Shown here: piece by piece, positions 34,805-46,700 of the stretch
Numbering within the stretch: the first letter of the stretch is position 1
Layout of the letters: every line of letters begins with the position of its first letter
Assembly: GCA_030549495.1 (NCBI GenBank)
Contig: JAUIRK010000965.1
Location: 1-64,000, forward strand
DNA from: Nectonema munidae
Lineage: Eukaryota > Nematomorpha > Nectonematoida > Nectonematidae
Direction: 5' to 3'
DNA: 64,000 nt
The notes under the pieces: generated by a model
Seen by the model: only the letters and a program-made list of their open reading frames with translations
Databases searched by the model: none
What the model was told of the DNA's origin: nothing
Translations under genes and position numbers: made by a program

Positions 34805-37172
34805 TCATTTCAATTGTGCTTTGTGCAATTTTATCCATAAGTTTAGGGCTTCTTCTTTCCGTTCTTTACTTATCGTATCATTGAGTAAGCGGTACCAACC
34901 CTTCTTAGGATTTATAACTTCCAAGACTCTTGCCATTACACTTATTAGCATCTTGTAGTTTCGAAATCTAGTAATATCAATGTATTCACAGACGTTTCCT
35001 ACCTGATTTTTAATCCTAATATTTAAATTGATACCTTTTTTTGCAATTTTTGCATAATCTAATACTCGCCAACTTTCAAAATCCTGTATAAAAATCTTAG
35101 AGCCGTTTGCCATTCGGAATATTCGTCAAATTTACGCGAACAAGGTCTCGTTAAAATATCGGCTATATTTTCTTTACTTGGTATGCAAAACCACTGTTTT
35201 AGTGCTGAAAAAGAGTGTATTTCTCCAATCCTGTGTGAAACAAAATTATCAAACTTATCAGAATCTTCGTTGATCATGGAAATAACTACTGTTGAATGAT
35301 TGAAAAACAGAACTTTATCAAATTTAATTCAACAGGTGCTCTGCAAATATTTAGCCAATCTATTAGCTAAGACTGTACCCTGCAGTTCTCCTCTCACTAT
35401 AGTTAAGACATCTTCTGTTTTCGATGGCCAGACTCTGGTTTTTGCGGCAATCAATCTACAAAAATCTCATTATTTTGCTATTTATATCTTATGTATGCAC
35501 AAGTTCCAAAGGCCTGATTTGAACTGTCTGAAAATGTACAAAGCCACATGTTTTTTACATCATTTTCTATTAACAATGCTCTTAGGAAATTTAGAGATTC
35601 AATATTATTCAATGCTATTAAAAAATTTTATCCATTATATATTGACCTCTTCATTTAGTGGCTCATCCCAATCTATTAATTTACCTTCTTTTTCCAGGTG
35701 TATCTCATTAAAATTTTTGCCGTTACTCTATATGGAGCGAGTAAACCTATAGGATCAAATATCCTATTGATTAAACTCAAAATATTTCTTCGGGTAAACT
35801 TAAAACCAACCAAATTTTTACTCTCCTTAGCAAAGTCATAATTAAAATGGAAGTTAAATACGTTGTCATCCACATTCAACATATACCTAGTACTTTGTTT
35901 GAATGATCTGACTTGAAATCATGCAAAAATGTTGCCCGAAAAAATCCACGTTTTAATGAAAAAATTACCTTTGGACAAGACTTTTGAAATTCGACTAATA
36001 ATTCCTTCAAGTTCGGATAAATTCATGCATGAATCTAATATATCGTCAACATAAGACTGTTTTGTAATCACATCTTCAATATGTTTAGAATCAGCTAGTT
36101 CAGCAGTCTTATTCAAAACAATCATACTTATTGCTGCAGCAGGTGCATCCCCGAAACAATTAATTACCATCATGTATTCCCTAGGTAGTGTGCTACTGAA
36201 ATTCCTCCATAAAAATTAATGAGTGTGCCACTCTAATGGAGTGGTCTTTTTTGCATGATACATTTCTTTAATATCTCCCAGAAATGCAAACTTTCCTTCT
36301 CTAAATCTTATTAAAATTTCTAAAAGATTATTGATTATTTTTGGACCTTTATGCCAATACTCATTAAGGGAGTGTCCCTTATATCTTGCCGAGGAGTCAA
36401 ACACCACACGCAAAGGAGTTGTCTCATTTTCTAGTTTTATAATTCCTCTATGCGGTATATAGAAAACAGGACCCTGCCATTTTTTATCCTCCTCATCAAT
36501 CTCCTTTACCACTCCTCTTTTCAACATATTTTCAATTTCTTGATTATAAGCGGAAGAAATTTCGTGTCCTTTTTTTAATAATATCTTCTCAGTAGCCACT
36601 AATCGTTTAAAAATGTAGTCTCGATTATTAGGCAGTTCATAAGTATTTCTCTTCCACGGATACGTAACTATCCATTGGTTATCATGAAAAGTAAAATTTC
36701 TATCTATTATGTACATTTTCTTTTCTTCTCTTAGTGTTAAATTTGATGAACCTGGTGCACACTGCCCACATTTACATCCCCCGCATTTGTGTGTGCACGA
36801 TACACCCATTGCTTCCGTACTAAAAAACTCCTGTACCATACTTGTACACAGATGGTAATTTTTAACATGCAAACATTTTTCGTCATCATCATTTTTTAAC
36901 ATTTTACCCCAGATAACTTTGCCAAAAGGACATTCGGACAGCATTAAGTTTCCTTTCTTGTCTAAAGGCCATGGGTGGAGAGATGAAAAGTCACTTCCTA
37001 GTAAAAGTTCAATTTCGCCAAAAGGCCTATTAATTTCGTCCGTATCTATATTGAAAGATTTTGTAAAACTTGCCGTCTTAACATTTTCTAGTTCCGATGA
37101 TATACTATCAACCCCATAAGCCTTGATTAACTTTAATTGATTATGTGTATCCATGAGGGGGATTTCATACAA
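34805..37172 (-). pseudogene. BEL/Pao fossil: protease-like, RT and RNase H regions
   Basis: From right to left: a protease-like stretch (about 37172-36990), the typical BEL CGGCKCGQC cysteine cluster and linker, and the RT start with PLRVVFDSSARYKGHSLN, GPKIINNLLEILIRFREGK and GDIKEMYH (about 36450-36230). RT/RNase H and the segment ending RIFDPIGLLAPYRVTAKILM (about 35770) follow, with further parts towards 34805. Assigned by motif order; part of a broken element. Confidence 0.85.
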
Positions 37173-37342
37173 TTTACTTGTAAAATTTTTACTGTTGTTA
37201 CCAACGGTGGTAATATTTAAATGATATTTGCCTAATCCCTAAATTTTCTTTTCTTTTCAAAATGATTTAGAATTAGTGAAATTGTTGAGCCACTATCAAA
37301 CAAAATCTTTATCTTTGCTGGTTTATTCGCATATAAGTTTGC

Positions 37343-38627
37343 CTATAATACTGGCAAAACAGTTTGAGAAGCACCCCCTGAGTTGTTCATTACGGTACTA
37401 TGAACATAACCTTCATTTAAACAAATATTATGCATTGCAGGATGATGAGACTGACTACAGTTTACTATTGTGCAGCGCCTTTTGTTGGAGCATTGGCTCG
37501 TATCATGACTCGTCTTTAAACAAGATGAATATAACTTTACTTTGAAAGCAAAGTTTTTACGTACGTCTAAGTTAGAATTTAAAAATGACTTACAAAATCT
37601 AGTTTCATGTGTATTAGTACAGTGCCAAGCCCAACCTTTACATCTAAGTTGTTCTATGCTTAAATTTTTCCAGGGATAAGTCCTTGGTGGTCCCTTGTTC
37701 AAAGTCCTTGCTGGCCACTTATTCAAAGTCCTTGGGAAGTTTACAGGACCCTTAATTCTATCCTTTTGATTTTCAACATTTGAATACATGTATTTTTGCA
37801 CTTTCAATTCTTATGTTAGAAATTTCATCATTTCCTCAAACTTATCAAATTTATTAGCATTATAAAAATATCCGAACCAACTTAATTTAGTCTCGCGAGG
37901 TAACTTTTCTTCTATTATTAAAACTGTGTTTGAGTTTTTAACTTCATATCCCAAATTAATGCCTTCCAAATCAAATATAGCGGTTTTTAGCATATTTATA
38001 AACTCACAAAAAGCTTTATGATCACCCTTTTTCAATACTGCATAGTTCTTGATATCATTTATAACATTAAAGACAACTACACAAGGATTGTTGTACCTTC
38101 TAGTATTTAAAAAAATCGCGTTTAAACGCTAAATATTCCTTGATGTTCCCTTCAAATTTTGTCATTTTCGGTAATTCAAATTTAACCATATTTTGTATGG
38201 TATTGGCGGGATCGCCTTTCTTTTCTTCGAAAGCAATTATATAACAGTCTCTTATTAAAGTTAAAGAATTCTTTTTTAAGTTTTTAAACGTTTCATCTGT
38301 AGTGTATGCGAGCTCATCTATTAATTTTTCATGAGCACTTATCTTATCTCTTAAATCTTTATATATTTCTTTATTTGGATTGGTTGAAGATTTAATAACA
38401 CCTACAATACTTATGAGCTTTTCTTTGTTCAAATCTATTTTATTATTAAGTACTTTAATTGAATTACTTAACATAAAAATATACCAATCTATATTTGCTT
38501 TACAGGTCGAATACTTTTCATATAGATCTATAATCCACTCGTCTTCATCTTGACTCCCATTATATTCCTTGTCTTTATCTACGACTTCATTATACAGGAG
38601 TTCTAACTTATTTTGGATATGAGTCAA
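37343..38627 (-). pseudogene. BEL/Pao fossil: gag-like region and zinc knuckles
   Basis: The gag-like part (38627-37811) includes LPKMTKFEGNIKEYLAFKRD, the conserved 'LPKl-L--F-G----W--F-d-F' motif of BEL/Pao gag. A knuckle-type region (37650-37420) with FKVKLYSSCLKTSHDTSQC and CTIVNCSQSHHPAMH leads towards the protease. Part of a broken element. Confidence 0.85.
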
Positions 38628-38785
38628 TTCCTCTAAATTTTTTATAGAACCATTTAAAAGATGGTCAATTTTTTACAATATTTGTCAAAGCCCTTTTAGC
38701 TATAATGCGATCATGCATACTGAGTGAGTGTAACTTACAAATTGAAAATATATTAAAAAACAAAATATGAGTATGCTATCTGTGC

Positions 38786-38970
38786 TGTTGTTGTTGTTGT
38801 TGTTTTATTTGACACAGCTTGTAAAATGCAAGGATTTCGAAAGCTGGCATGAGGCTTTTACAAATTTAAGATGATTAATACAGTTTTGTGAATTTTTTTT
38901 TTAGATTGGGAGCTGGGGATCGAACCCTGACTAACTGTAAGTGAGAGGACCCTAACAACATGAGGCAAAA
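38786..38970 (-). mobile_element. tRNA-derived SINE with AAC-repeat tail, inside the BEL element
   Basis: Flanked by perfect 10-bp copies of CTATCTGTGC (38776-38785, 38971-38980). On the minus strand the head carries the B box GGTTCGATCCCC (reverse complement near 38918-38929). The 3' end is (AAC)n, seen as GTT repeats at 38786-38803. It lies between the 5' LTR and gag of the BEL fossil and is therefore younger than it. Confidence 0.88.
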
Positions 38971-39031
38971 CTATCTGTGCAAAACAAAAACAAGTGAAAT
39001 AAATGCAAATCAAAGGAATACTTCTTTAGAT

Positions 39032-39439
39032 TGTTACGTTGAAGTGTAATTGAGGATATAATTTTATTATATTAACGAAAGTTGATAGAGATCTTCAAAC
39101 TTCTTGGCTCATTGAAAGCCTTATAACGGTGAATTGGCAGAGGTCCTCAATCTTCACTTTTTCTCTGGCTTATTGATAGCCTTTATTGATGACGGTGAAG
39201 ATCTAAAGAAGTGAGGCCTCGCTTTCTTTAATTACATATATATAAATATATGTTCTGTGCATTATGCAGGTATGTGTATGTGTGTATGTGTCCTTGTGAG
39301 TACATTGAGGCTTAAAGGTGTAATAAATGTAATTGTGTCTTGGAGATTTAATATTAACAGTACATATTAGAAGATAGTGCGTACATTAATAGGTGTTAAT
39401 TGAATGTCATTTGCATAAACATTTGAGGATAATGTTACA
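39032..39439 (-). repeat. BEL/Pao LTR (5' LTR of the element)
   Basis: 408 bp, the shorter and probably less rearranged LTR copy. It shares the TGTTACGTTGAAGTG start and ...TAATGTTACA end (plus-strand view) with 32900-33575. Contains 'tacatatatataaatatatg', a possible TATA-like region for element transcription. Confidence 0.92.
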
Positions 39440-39444
39440 TAAAT

Positions 39445-40797
39445 ATAGTGGTAATCACATTGTTTTTGATGTGAAGTGTATATCATTATTAAATATCAAA
39501 AATAGAGTTTTGAATAATTATAATGACCTTGAATAACTATCTAATATTTATAGAAAAATTAGATAATAAAAAAGATCCTTTTTTTAAGACTTTATGGTTT
39601 TCAGATATATCCTATATTTAAACCTATAACTCATATTTTACTGGTTTTATTTTATATGTACTACTCAATTGATTAAAATATTTTTTTACCTAAAAATATA
39701 TTTTTAATATAATTTATAATTTTTTGAACTTAAGCAAGTCTAGTCTAATATTTAAAATTCCCTTTAAAACATATTACACATATTGATTTAACTCTAAAAA
39801 CAAATTCCCAAAAACGGTGGTTACCATCTTAAGCATAATGTGAGCATATAGTCTTACGGCTGAAAATGCTTTGATATCTCCAAACAACCAACATTTTGCT
39901 TTAAATAAAGTTTAAATTAGTTTTATATAAAATCATTTAGTTATTCATTTACTAATTATACTTTCTCCAAGAGAGCGTAAGTAAGCTTTGTTAGATAATT
40001 GGCTTCAGTACCATCTGATATTGGGTTCGATGAAGCATCAAGCGTTCTTTGCTCATAGTTCGAAACAAGAGGTTCAATTGCGCCTTGTTATTAAAGACAC
40101 CCTAAGTTACTTACGTTATCAATTTTTAGATAACAAAAATGAATGATTATATAATCAAAATTATGTAATATTTTGGGAAATAAGGCAGCTTAGGCACACT
40201 TACATAAATTACATTAAAGGTAAATGTACATTGGGATGTTTTCAAGTCCAAATTTCTGCCTAGCTTACTCACGCCTGATTATCATTTTTAACATAACATT
40301 TTTTAATTTACTAAATCAATTATGGACATACTGTAAGCGTGTAATGAAGAATATAGTTGCATTTTCATCAGATTACGAGATTGAAATGAACAAAAGAAAA
40401 TAATTAAAATTGAAACAAGTTTAAATTGAAACATTCCTTGTCATAGTAACCTCAAATGAAGGCATTAAAAAATAAATTTTTAACAAGTCTAAACACTAAT
40501 TATACAAAAATGTTTTCTATTAATATTAAGTTAATGAACTCAAACAAAATTTTTCATATAGTAAGTTACATATAATTTGGCCCCAAAATGTATTTTATTC
40601 ATAGAATATTATGTATTATCTGAAAAGTCATTTTTTCAGTAAAGCATCATTTTTATGCGTCTTTTGTTCTTTGAAATTCTTAATCATAGTCAATGATGAT
40701 TTTTAAATATATTTCAGATAAAATTTAAATGATGTTATACAAGAGACTGTTTATATCTAAAATCTAATTTTTAGTTTAGAATCATTTGTCTTCTAAG
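39445..40797. other. 5' flank of UMPS
   Basis: Mostly unassigned AT-rich DNA. A possible 150-bp MITE sits at 39971-40120. The last 100 bp before the UMPS ATG has no clear TATA box; 'tctaatttttagtttag' there could also be an acceptor, so a non-coding first exon is possible. Confidence 0.35.
39971..40120. mobile_element. Possible MITE or foldback with imperfect 17-bp inverted ends
   Basis: Left 'gagagcgtaagtaagctttg' and right 'cctaagttacttacgttatc' are imperfect inverted repeats sharing CGTAAGTAA. Interior holds 'gttcga' and 'ggttcaattgcgcc', which look B-box-like but are not convincing as a SINE. Confidence 0.4.
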
Positions 40798-43700
40798 ATG
40801 GAAAATCAAACTGAAAATCTTGTTCTAAAACTTTTCGAACTTGGGTGCATAAAGTTTGGCGATTTTACACTTAAAAGTGGTATTAAATCGCCCTATTATC
40901 TTGACTTGCGATTAATCGTATCGTATCCCTTACTCTTGGTAAGTATTAATACTTATATCTATTAATTCGTTCTGACTCATTCTTTAATTTTTATTTAAAA
41001 TTTGTTTTAATAATGATTATGATGAAAAAAATATTTCATTTAAAATTTAAAAACAAAAGGATTAAGCATCTACTTAATTTAGCTGAACTAAAACTTCATT
41101 AAATCCTGTCAAGGGTAGACTTGTTTATTTCTTTTACGAAAATATCATAAAGATTCTCTTCAAAGAGGTCAAAGGTATGGAACTAACAATTATTTCTTTT
41201 CTAAGGGCATCTATTGCTTTTAGTGATGGGACGATTAATCAGAATCAGGAATCATGAGAATCGTGTTTTTTTGAATATTGGAATCGAAAAGGAGTATTTA
41301 AAAAAGTTAAATTTTAAACCTATAAATTTTATTTAACTCAATTTATTGATGTTCCAAACACAAAATAATTCAAATAAAATTTTAACTTTACACATAAGGC
41401 AATTAAGAATCAAAATCGTATATTTTTTTAAGAATCAGAATCGTACACAACTTGGGTATCGTCCCATCACTAATGGGCATGCGGAATATTAGTTCGGGGT
41501 AGTGGGTTCAGTAAGGTGTCTGAGTACTTCCAAACCATAGGTAAAACCCTTCCCAAGCACATACCTTGATAAATATGACAAATTCTATTATATGCTAAAT
41601 TTTTTGATTATATTAAAGACATCTCCTTTAGTTCTTGTAGAAAGATGCTTCTATAATAAAATCTTGTCTTTAAATTTGTCTTCATAAACATAACGAACAA
41701 ATCAAAAGTGACAAACGTTTCACACCATAAGATTTATGAAGTTGCAATCAGGGTTGCAGAGGAGGAAAATTATTTGGCGACAATATAATTAAGACTGCAG
41801 CTTAATTTATGTAAAAAAATTTTTTAACAGCCTCCACCTATATAATATTTTGCGACTTTGACTAAAAATTTATAATTATGAAACATCAACTTTTCTGTTT
41901 CAAATATTATAAATCTCAAAAAAGTGTGATGACATATACCATGTTTGAAAGTCGTTTGTGAATGTCAATTTTAGATAGTTATTGAAAGATTTCCTGAATT
42001 TTAGAAATTTCTGATTTTTGTTTCAATTAATATGTTTGATCTATTTTCTTTAACATAATTTATTAAAATGTTCTATTGGTTTGTATTTGTAGTTTAACAT
42101 TGTCTTCAAAAAGATTTTCAATTTATTGTCTATAATCTTTTTATCTAGACAAAACAATACTATTCATAAATTGAATTTATCTTAATTTTTTTTTCCAAAA
42201 GGTGCGACTCCAACTCAACAACCCTGGTTGCAATGAGTAATTTTGAAGACTAACCTTCTCCTTTCTTTAACGGAATTTTGTACATTTAAAGCAGACCATT
42301 TTCATTTCTTCAGATATCGGTGTCATACTGGTCCTCAAGAGCTTAGGCTTTTGCATTTGATAGGAGTTGATCTTTGAAATTTTTTAAATTTCAATAAAGC
42401 GCAAAACCGCAATCCTAAATTTAATCAATAAATTTTGTTATCGATCTTACGTTCTAAAAGTTATTCCAACATTTCTCCTGTTTGGAACTTAGTGCCTCTA
42501 TTTTCATTTTGTAACAAAAAATTTCAGATGTTTTTAATTTTATCCTTAAATATTTATTATATATAAATTGATTTTTTTTCCTTTTAGAATTAAAAAAATT
42601 ATTGTGTCGCCAGATGGCCTAGGCCCTAGTCTAGTGGTTCAGTCGTAGGGTCTTGATATAATGAATCTCAAAAAAAATCTCGGTTCAATTCATGATCCTG
42701 ACCTCATTTGTCAAGTTATGCAAGATTATACTTTCCTCAATGCGATACCGACAACTAACTAATTATTTTATATAAACAAAATAAAATACGGTTTTGAAAT
42801 ACCTTATTAAGTTAATATATCAAACTCTCCTTGAGTTTTTTTTTGAAACAAATAAAACATCCTCTCTTTTCCTTAACATTTTGAGGACCAGGATTTTGAA
42901 GGCTAATCGTCTACTTTCTTTTCAAATGATTTTTTTTATATTTTAAGTAGACGCTTTTCATTGCTTGGTATGCCGGTGTCTCACACTCGCCTTCAAAGCT
43001 GGGCCTTTTTTAACATTAAGTCTTTCGACCCTTCACTAAAAGAAATTGGCCCATAGCTAAAAATATTATCCTATATGTAACAGAAAAAAAATATATGTAT
43101 AGTTTTTTTATTTGGCTGTTTAATTTTTTTCCATAAAATGTATACAGTTTTTGAACTTAAATATAAGACTTGAGTTTTTAAGATGTTCTTAGTTTTCTTG
43201 CACGATAACCTTCTTTCTGCCCTCTCCCACTGACAAAACCATTAAAAAAAAAGGCTCTTCCTCAAAGGATAAATTATTCGCCATTTTTACAAAATTTCCT
43301 CACAAGCCCATCGCTTCCTTGTGAATATTTTGGTATAATTTTTTAATGAAAGTCAAACAAATCTGTCAAGAAATTTAATAAACCTTTCAATGTCAGATAT
43401 TCCTAGGCCAGCAGGCTCTTGTTCTCGATCCAAGGTTGTACTTACATCGAGCATCTGCCAACGCTCAATTATCATTCGCAGAGCGATATAAGTTATCATC
43501 TCTTTTATCATTGCTCTTTGTACCTAAAATATTACTCAGACCACTTACAAACTGCTGATAATTTCTTTTGAAACTAAATAAGTGACATAATCTGGCAATG
43601 TCTTCCTTATCAGATGTTCCAGGAAACTCTTTCTGCCAAATGTCATCCTTGTAAGCTATTCTAAAAAAATGTTCATTTATCTCAGTAGTATCAATAAGGT

Positions 43701-46700
43701 TCCCAAGTCTGAAAATGATGTCCTTAGTCATTGTAGACACAACATCCTTCACTTGGTATGAAATCGGAGTTAAAGGATCCTTATTTCCAGGAACTTGAGA
43801 CTGAGATTGTTAATCGTCTTTCTTGTCAGTCATTATGGGAATTTTGGCGTTGGCAGATGCTCGAAATCTAATTTTTAAATTTTAAACTTATGAAAGAATT
43901 CTGCATGAATAGTTTTTTTGTTAAATCTTGTATTAAATATTAAAAACAATTTACTTGTTCTAATTCACTCAAGAGATTCCAACTTTCAGTAAATCAGTTT
44001 TCGCAAGTAAGTTTTAAAATCTAAATATTTTTAAATATTTTTTTTAATACTTAGTGAAAATTTATTTTACTACCACTCGTATATATTGAACAGTTTTTCC
44101 AGAAGCCGGTTTTTAATTAGCCTTTTGTGTACTTGTTGGTGTACCTTGATTATTTCAATAAATTTCTTTTTTAGTGAAGAGTAGCTTCGGCTAACATTTT
44201 GTTAATCCAGAGTAGGACAAAACAATGAATAAATGGCTAATATACAATCATTATTTTGGCAACAACTCAAAATGGAAATAAACAATTATTTAAAAATAAA
44301 TTATTTCAGAAATCGATATCTTCCATTTTACGAAAAAAGATTGAAAAGAATCTTCAAAAATACGATCATATTTGTGGTGTTCCATATACAGCATTGCCAA
44401 TTGCCACGGTAAGTGACTATTTTTAATAATTTAAAAAAGAAATTTAGCCTCCAGCGAGAATTGAACTCGCGACCCCTGGTTTACAAGACCAGTGCTCTAA
44501 CCTCTGAGCTATGGAGGCGTACACTTTGGTCCAAAATTTTATTTTAAAAATAAATTAACCGATTTACATATCAATTTTCAAATCCTAAATATATTCAATT
44601 ATATCTTTAGTTACAAATTATTAATCTTACTATATCTTTAACTAATTACTTAGTTTAATATATTTATTTTTCTTGTGATTGTAGCAATTCGATTAAGTGG
44701 TATTAATACTTTCAAGCAGGGCCGGCCCTAGTGTTCGCGGGGCTCTATGCAAAATGAATTGCGCGCGCCCAGTGTGGGTAGGCAAAAAAGATTAAAAGTG
44801 AGAAATAAGATTTTGAAAAAAAGAAAAGGAATTTGTTTTATTACCTTTCCATTAACACAAAATGACGATCAAAGTAACTTAAATTTACGAACCTCGTATT
44901 TAGCGAAATCATCGAAATGAAAAATGGGAAGCACGGGGCCCACTGCGGCCGCATAGGTTGCAGTGGTCTAATGCCGGCCCTGCTTTTAAGCATTTAGGCT
45001 TGACTTAGTTATGGCAAAATGTGATCACTATTTCTCTCTATCTCAAAAAATGTTTAAATTCAATAATTTTAGTGTTTGAGTGTGAGTTATAATGTTCCCA
45101 TGCTTGTTAAACGCAAAGAAATGAAAGATTACGGTACTAAGAAGATGGTTGAAGGAAATTTCAAGGAGTCAGATATCTGTATCATCATTGAAGATGTCAT
45201 ATCATCAGGGAGCAGTATTTTGGAAACAGTTCAGGTAAGTATATTATTTTTTGTATATTAATCTCATACTATCCCCATCTTCCTTCATCGCTATGACAGA
45301 GCCCGCGCTAACCAAAATTTTAGAGGGGGGGGGGGGGAGGTGGTGTCTCAAAGGGGCTGAAACTATACATTATAGAAATACACACTATAAAATTTTCCTT
45401 TCTAGAAGCGAATTCGATCAACATCAGAAACAAGAGCTAAGGAAGGTCATAAAAGTAAGGTGACGAGGATTGAGGAGTATACTTAACTATTATAAAACAA
45501 AAGTGAAAGAAGAAAAACATTTTATTAACAATATATCATTTTTAGAGTAATAAAGCAATTTACATGTCAAACATTCAGCCTTCTTGACTTTTCGTTGAAA
45601 TAGTTCAAAAACTCGAAAACTCTTTTAAGGGTCGAAAAACTTCTCTCAAAGGATGCAGTACTGATTCCTACAGCTTGATACTCAAAAAATACTCTAGACA
45701 ATTTTATAATATGTTTATTGAAACTACCAATGTACAAAGAAAAGACTTCTTCACAAGCGCACTTTATCGGATGTAATTCATTTAAAACTTATTTAAGCTT
45801 GAAAAATTGAGTGGGGTGAGGGGTAGAGGGGGCTCAGGTCAAAAATGGGGGGGGGGGGGGGGCTCAGGTCAAAAATAGAGGGATGGGGGGGGGGGGGGGT
45901 TAAGCCCCAAAATAAATAGGGTGCGCTGGCCCTGCGTTATGGTTGTAAGCTCCTTTATTTTGGCTGCATAAATAATTTAGCGGAAGGTAAATTTATTCAT
46001 AAAAGGGGAAAAGACCCTTTCAGTAAACACATATTTGTATATTCACTTTTGGAAAAAATATGCTTTGCAATTAAAATAGTAGTGAGCAAAAAAATTATAT
46101 ACACATAATTTGGCTTACAATAATTTCCTCAGTCTAGGGTTTATTACGAGACACAAAGATATTTTATTTTCTGAATAATAATCGAAATTTAATTGTTTTT
46201 TACCCTTCTATTTTTTGGGATCTCTACATTTTTGTAAGCAGATATATCTTATAAATTTTGGTTAATAACCGAAACCTACAACAGGTTATTACTACAAACA
46301 TTTCATTTTTAATTAGTTTTATTTCAATAAACTAAAATAATTAATTCTATTTTTTTGTTTGTTTATGACTAATTGATCTTTTATTGTATGACTCCCCAAC
46401 GAGTCATTGGGATGATATGTTGTTTTTTCATAAGTAAAAAATTAAATTCATATGATAAAAACTTTAAATTTAATTTTAAAATATGCATAATGTATATTAG
46501 ATACAATAAATTTTAAAGTAATATTTTTTTAGTTTCTTTATATATTTTGAAGTTTTTGTATTTTTTTATTTTCAAAACTTTTTCAACTCTATTTTCTTTT
46601 GATAATAAAATGAATGAACGAGTACATTTTATTAACTTAAAAAATGCAATTGACTACATTAGTGCAGATGATGATGTTTTGACAGCTAACATAGTTGTCA

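Larger units (their letters stand above)
32900..39439 (-). mobile_element. BEL/Pao LTR retrotransposon, broken fossil
   Basis: A 6.5-kb element read on the minus strand, bounded by two LTRs (39032-39439 and 32900-33575) whose ends are TGTAACAT...GTAACA. It is flanked by a 5-bp target duplication TAAAT (32895-32899, 39440-39444). Internal order is gag-like, zinc knuckles and protease-like, reverse transcriptase/RNase H-like, integrase, which is the BEL/Pao order. It is clearly broken in several places. Two SINEs are nested in it. The intact target duplication and still similar LTRs suggest moderate rather than great age. Confidence 0.93.

Noticed and set aside
39985-40095. tRNA-like SINE at the UMPS 5' flank
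   Set aside because: B-box-like words are present but no A box at proper spacing; inverted ends fit a MITE better.
43448-43863. 16-bp inverted repeats as termini of a transposon
   Set aside because: The reading frame extends past one of the repeats to 43353, so they do not bound it; no target duplication.
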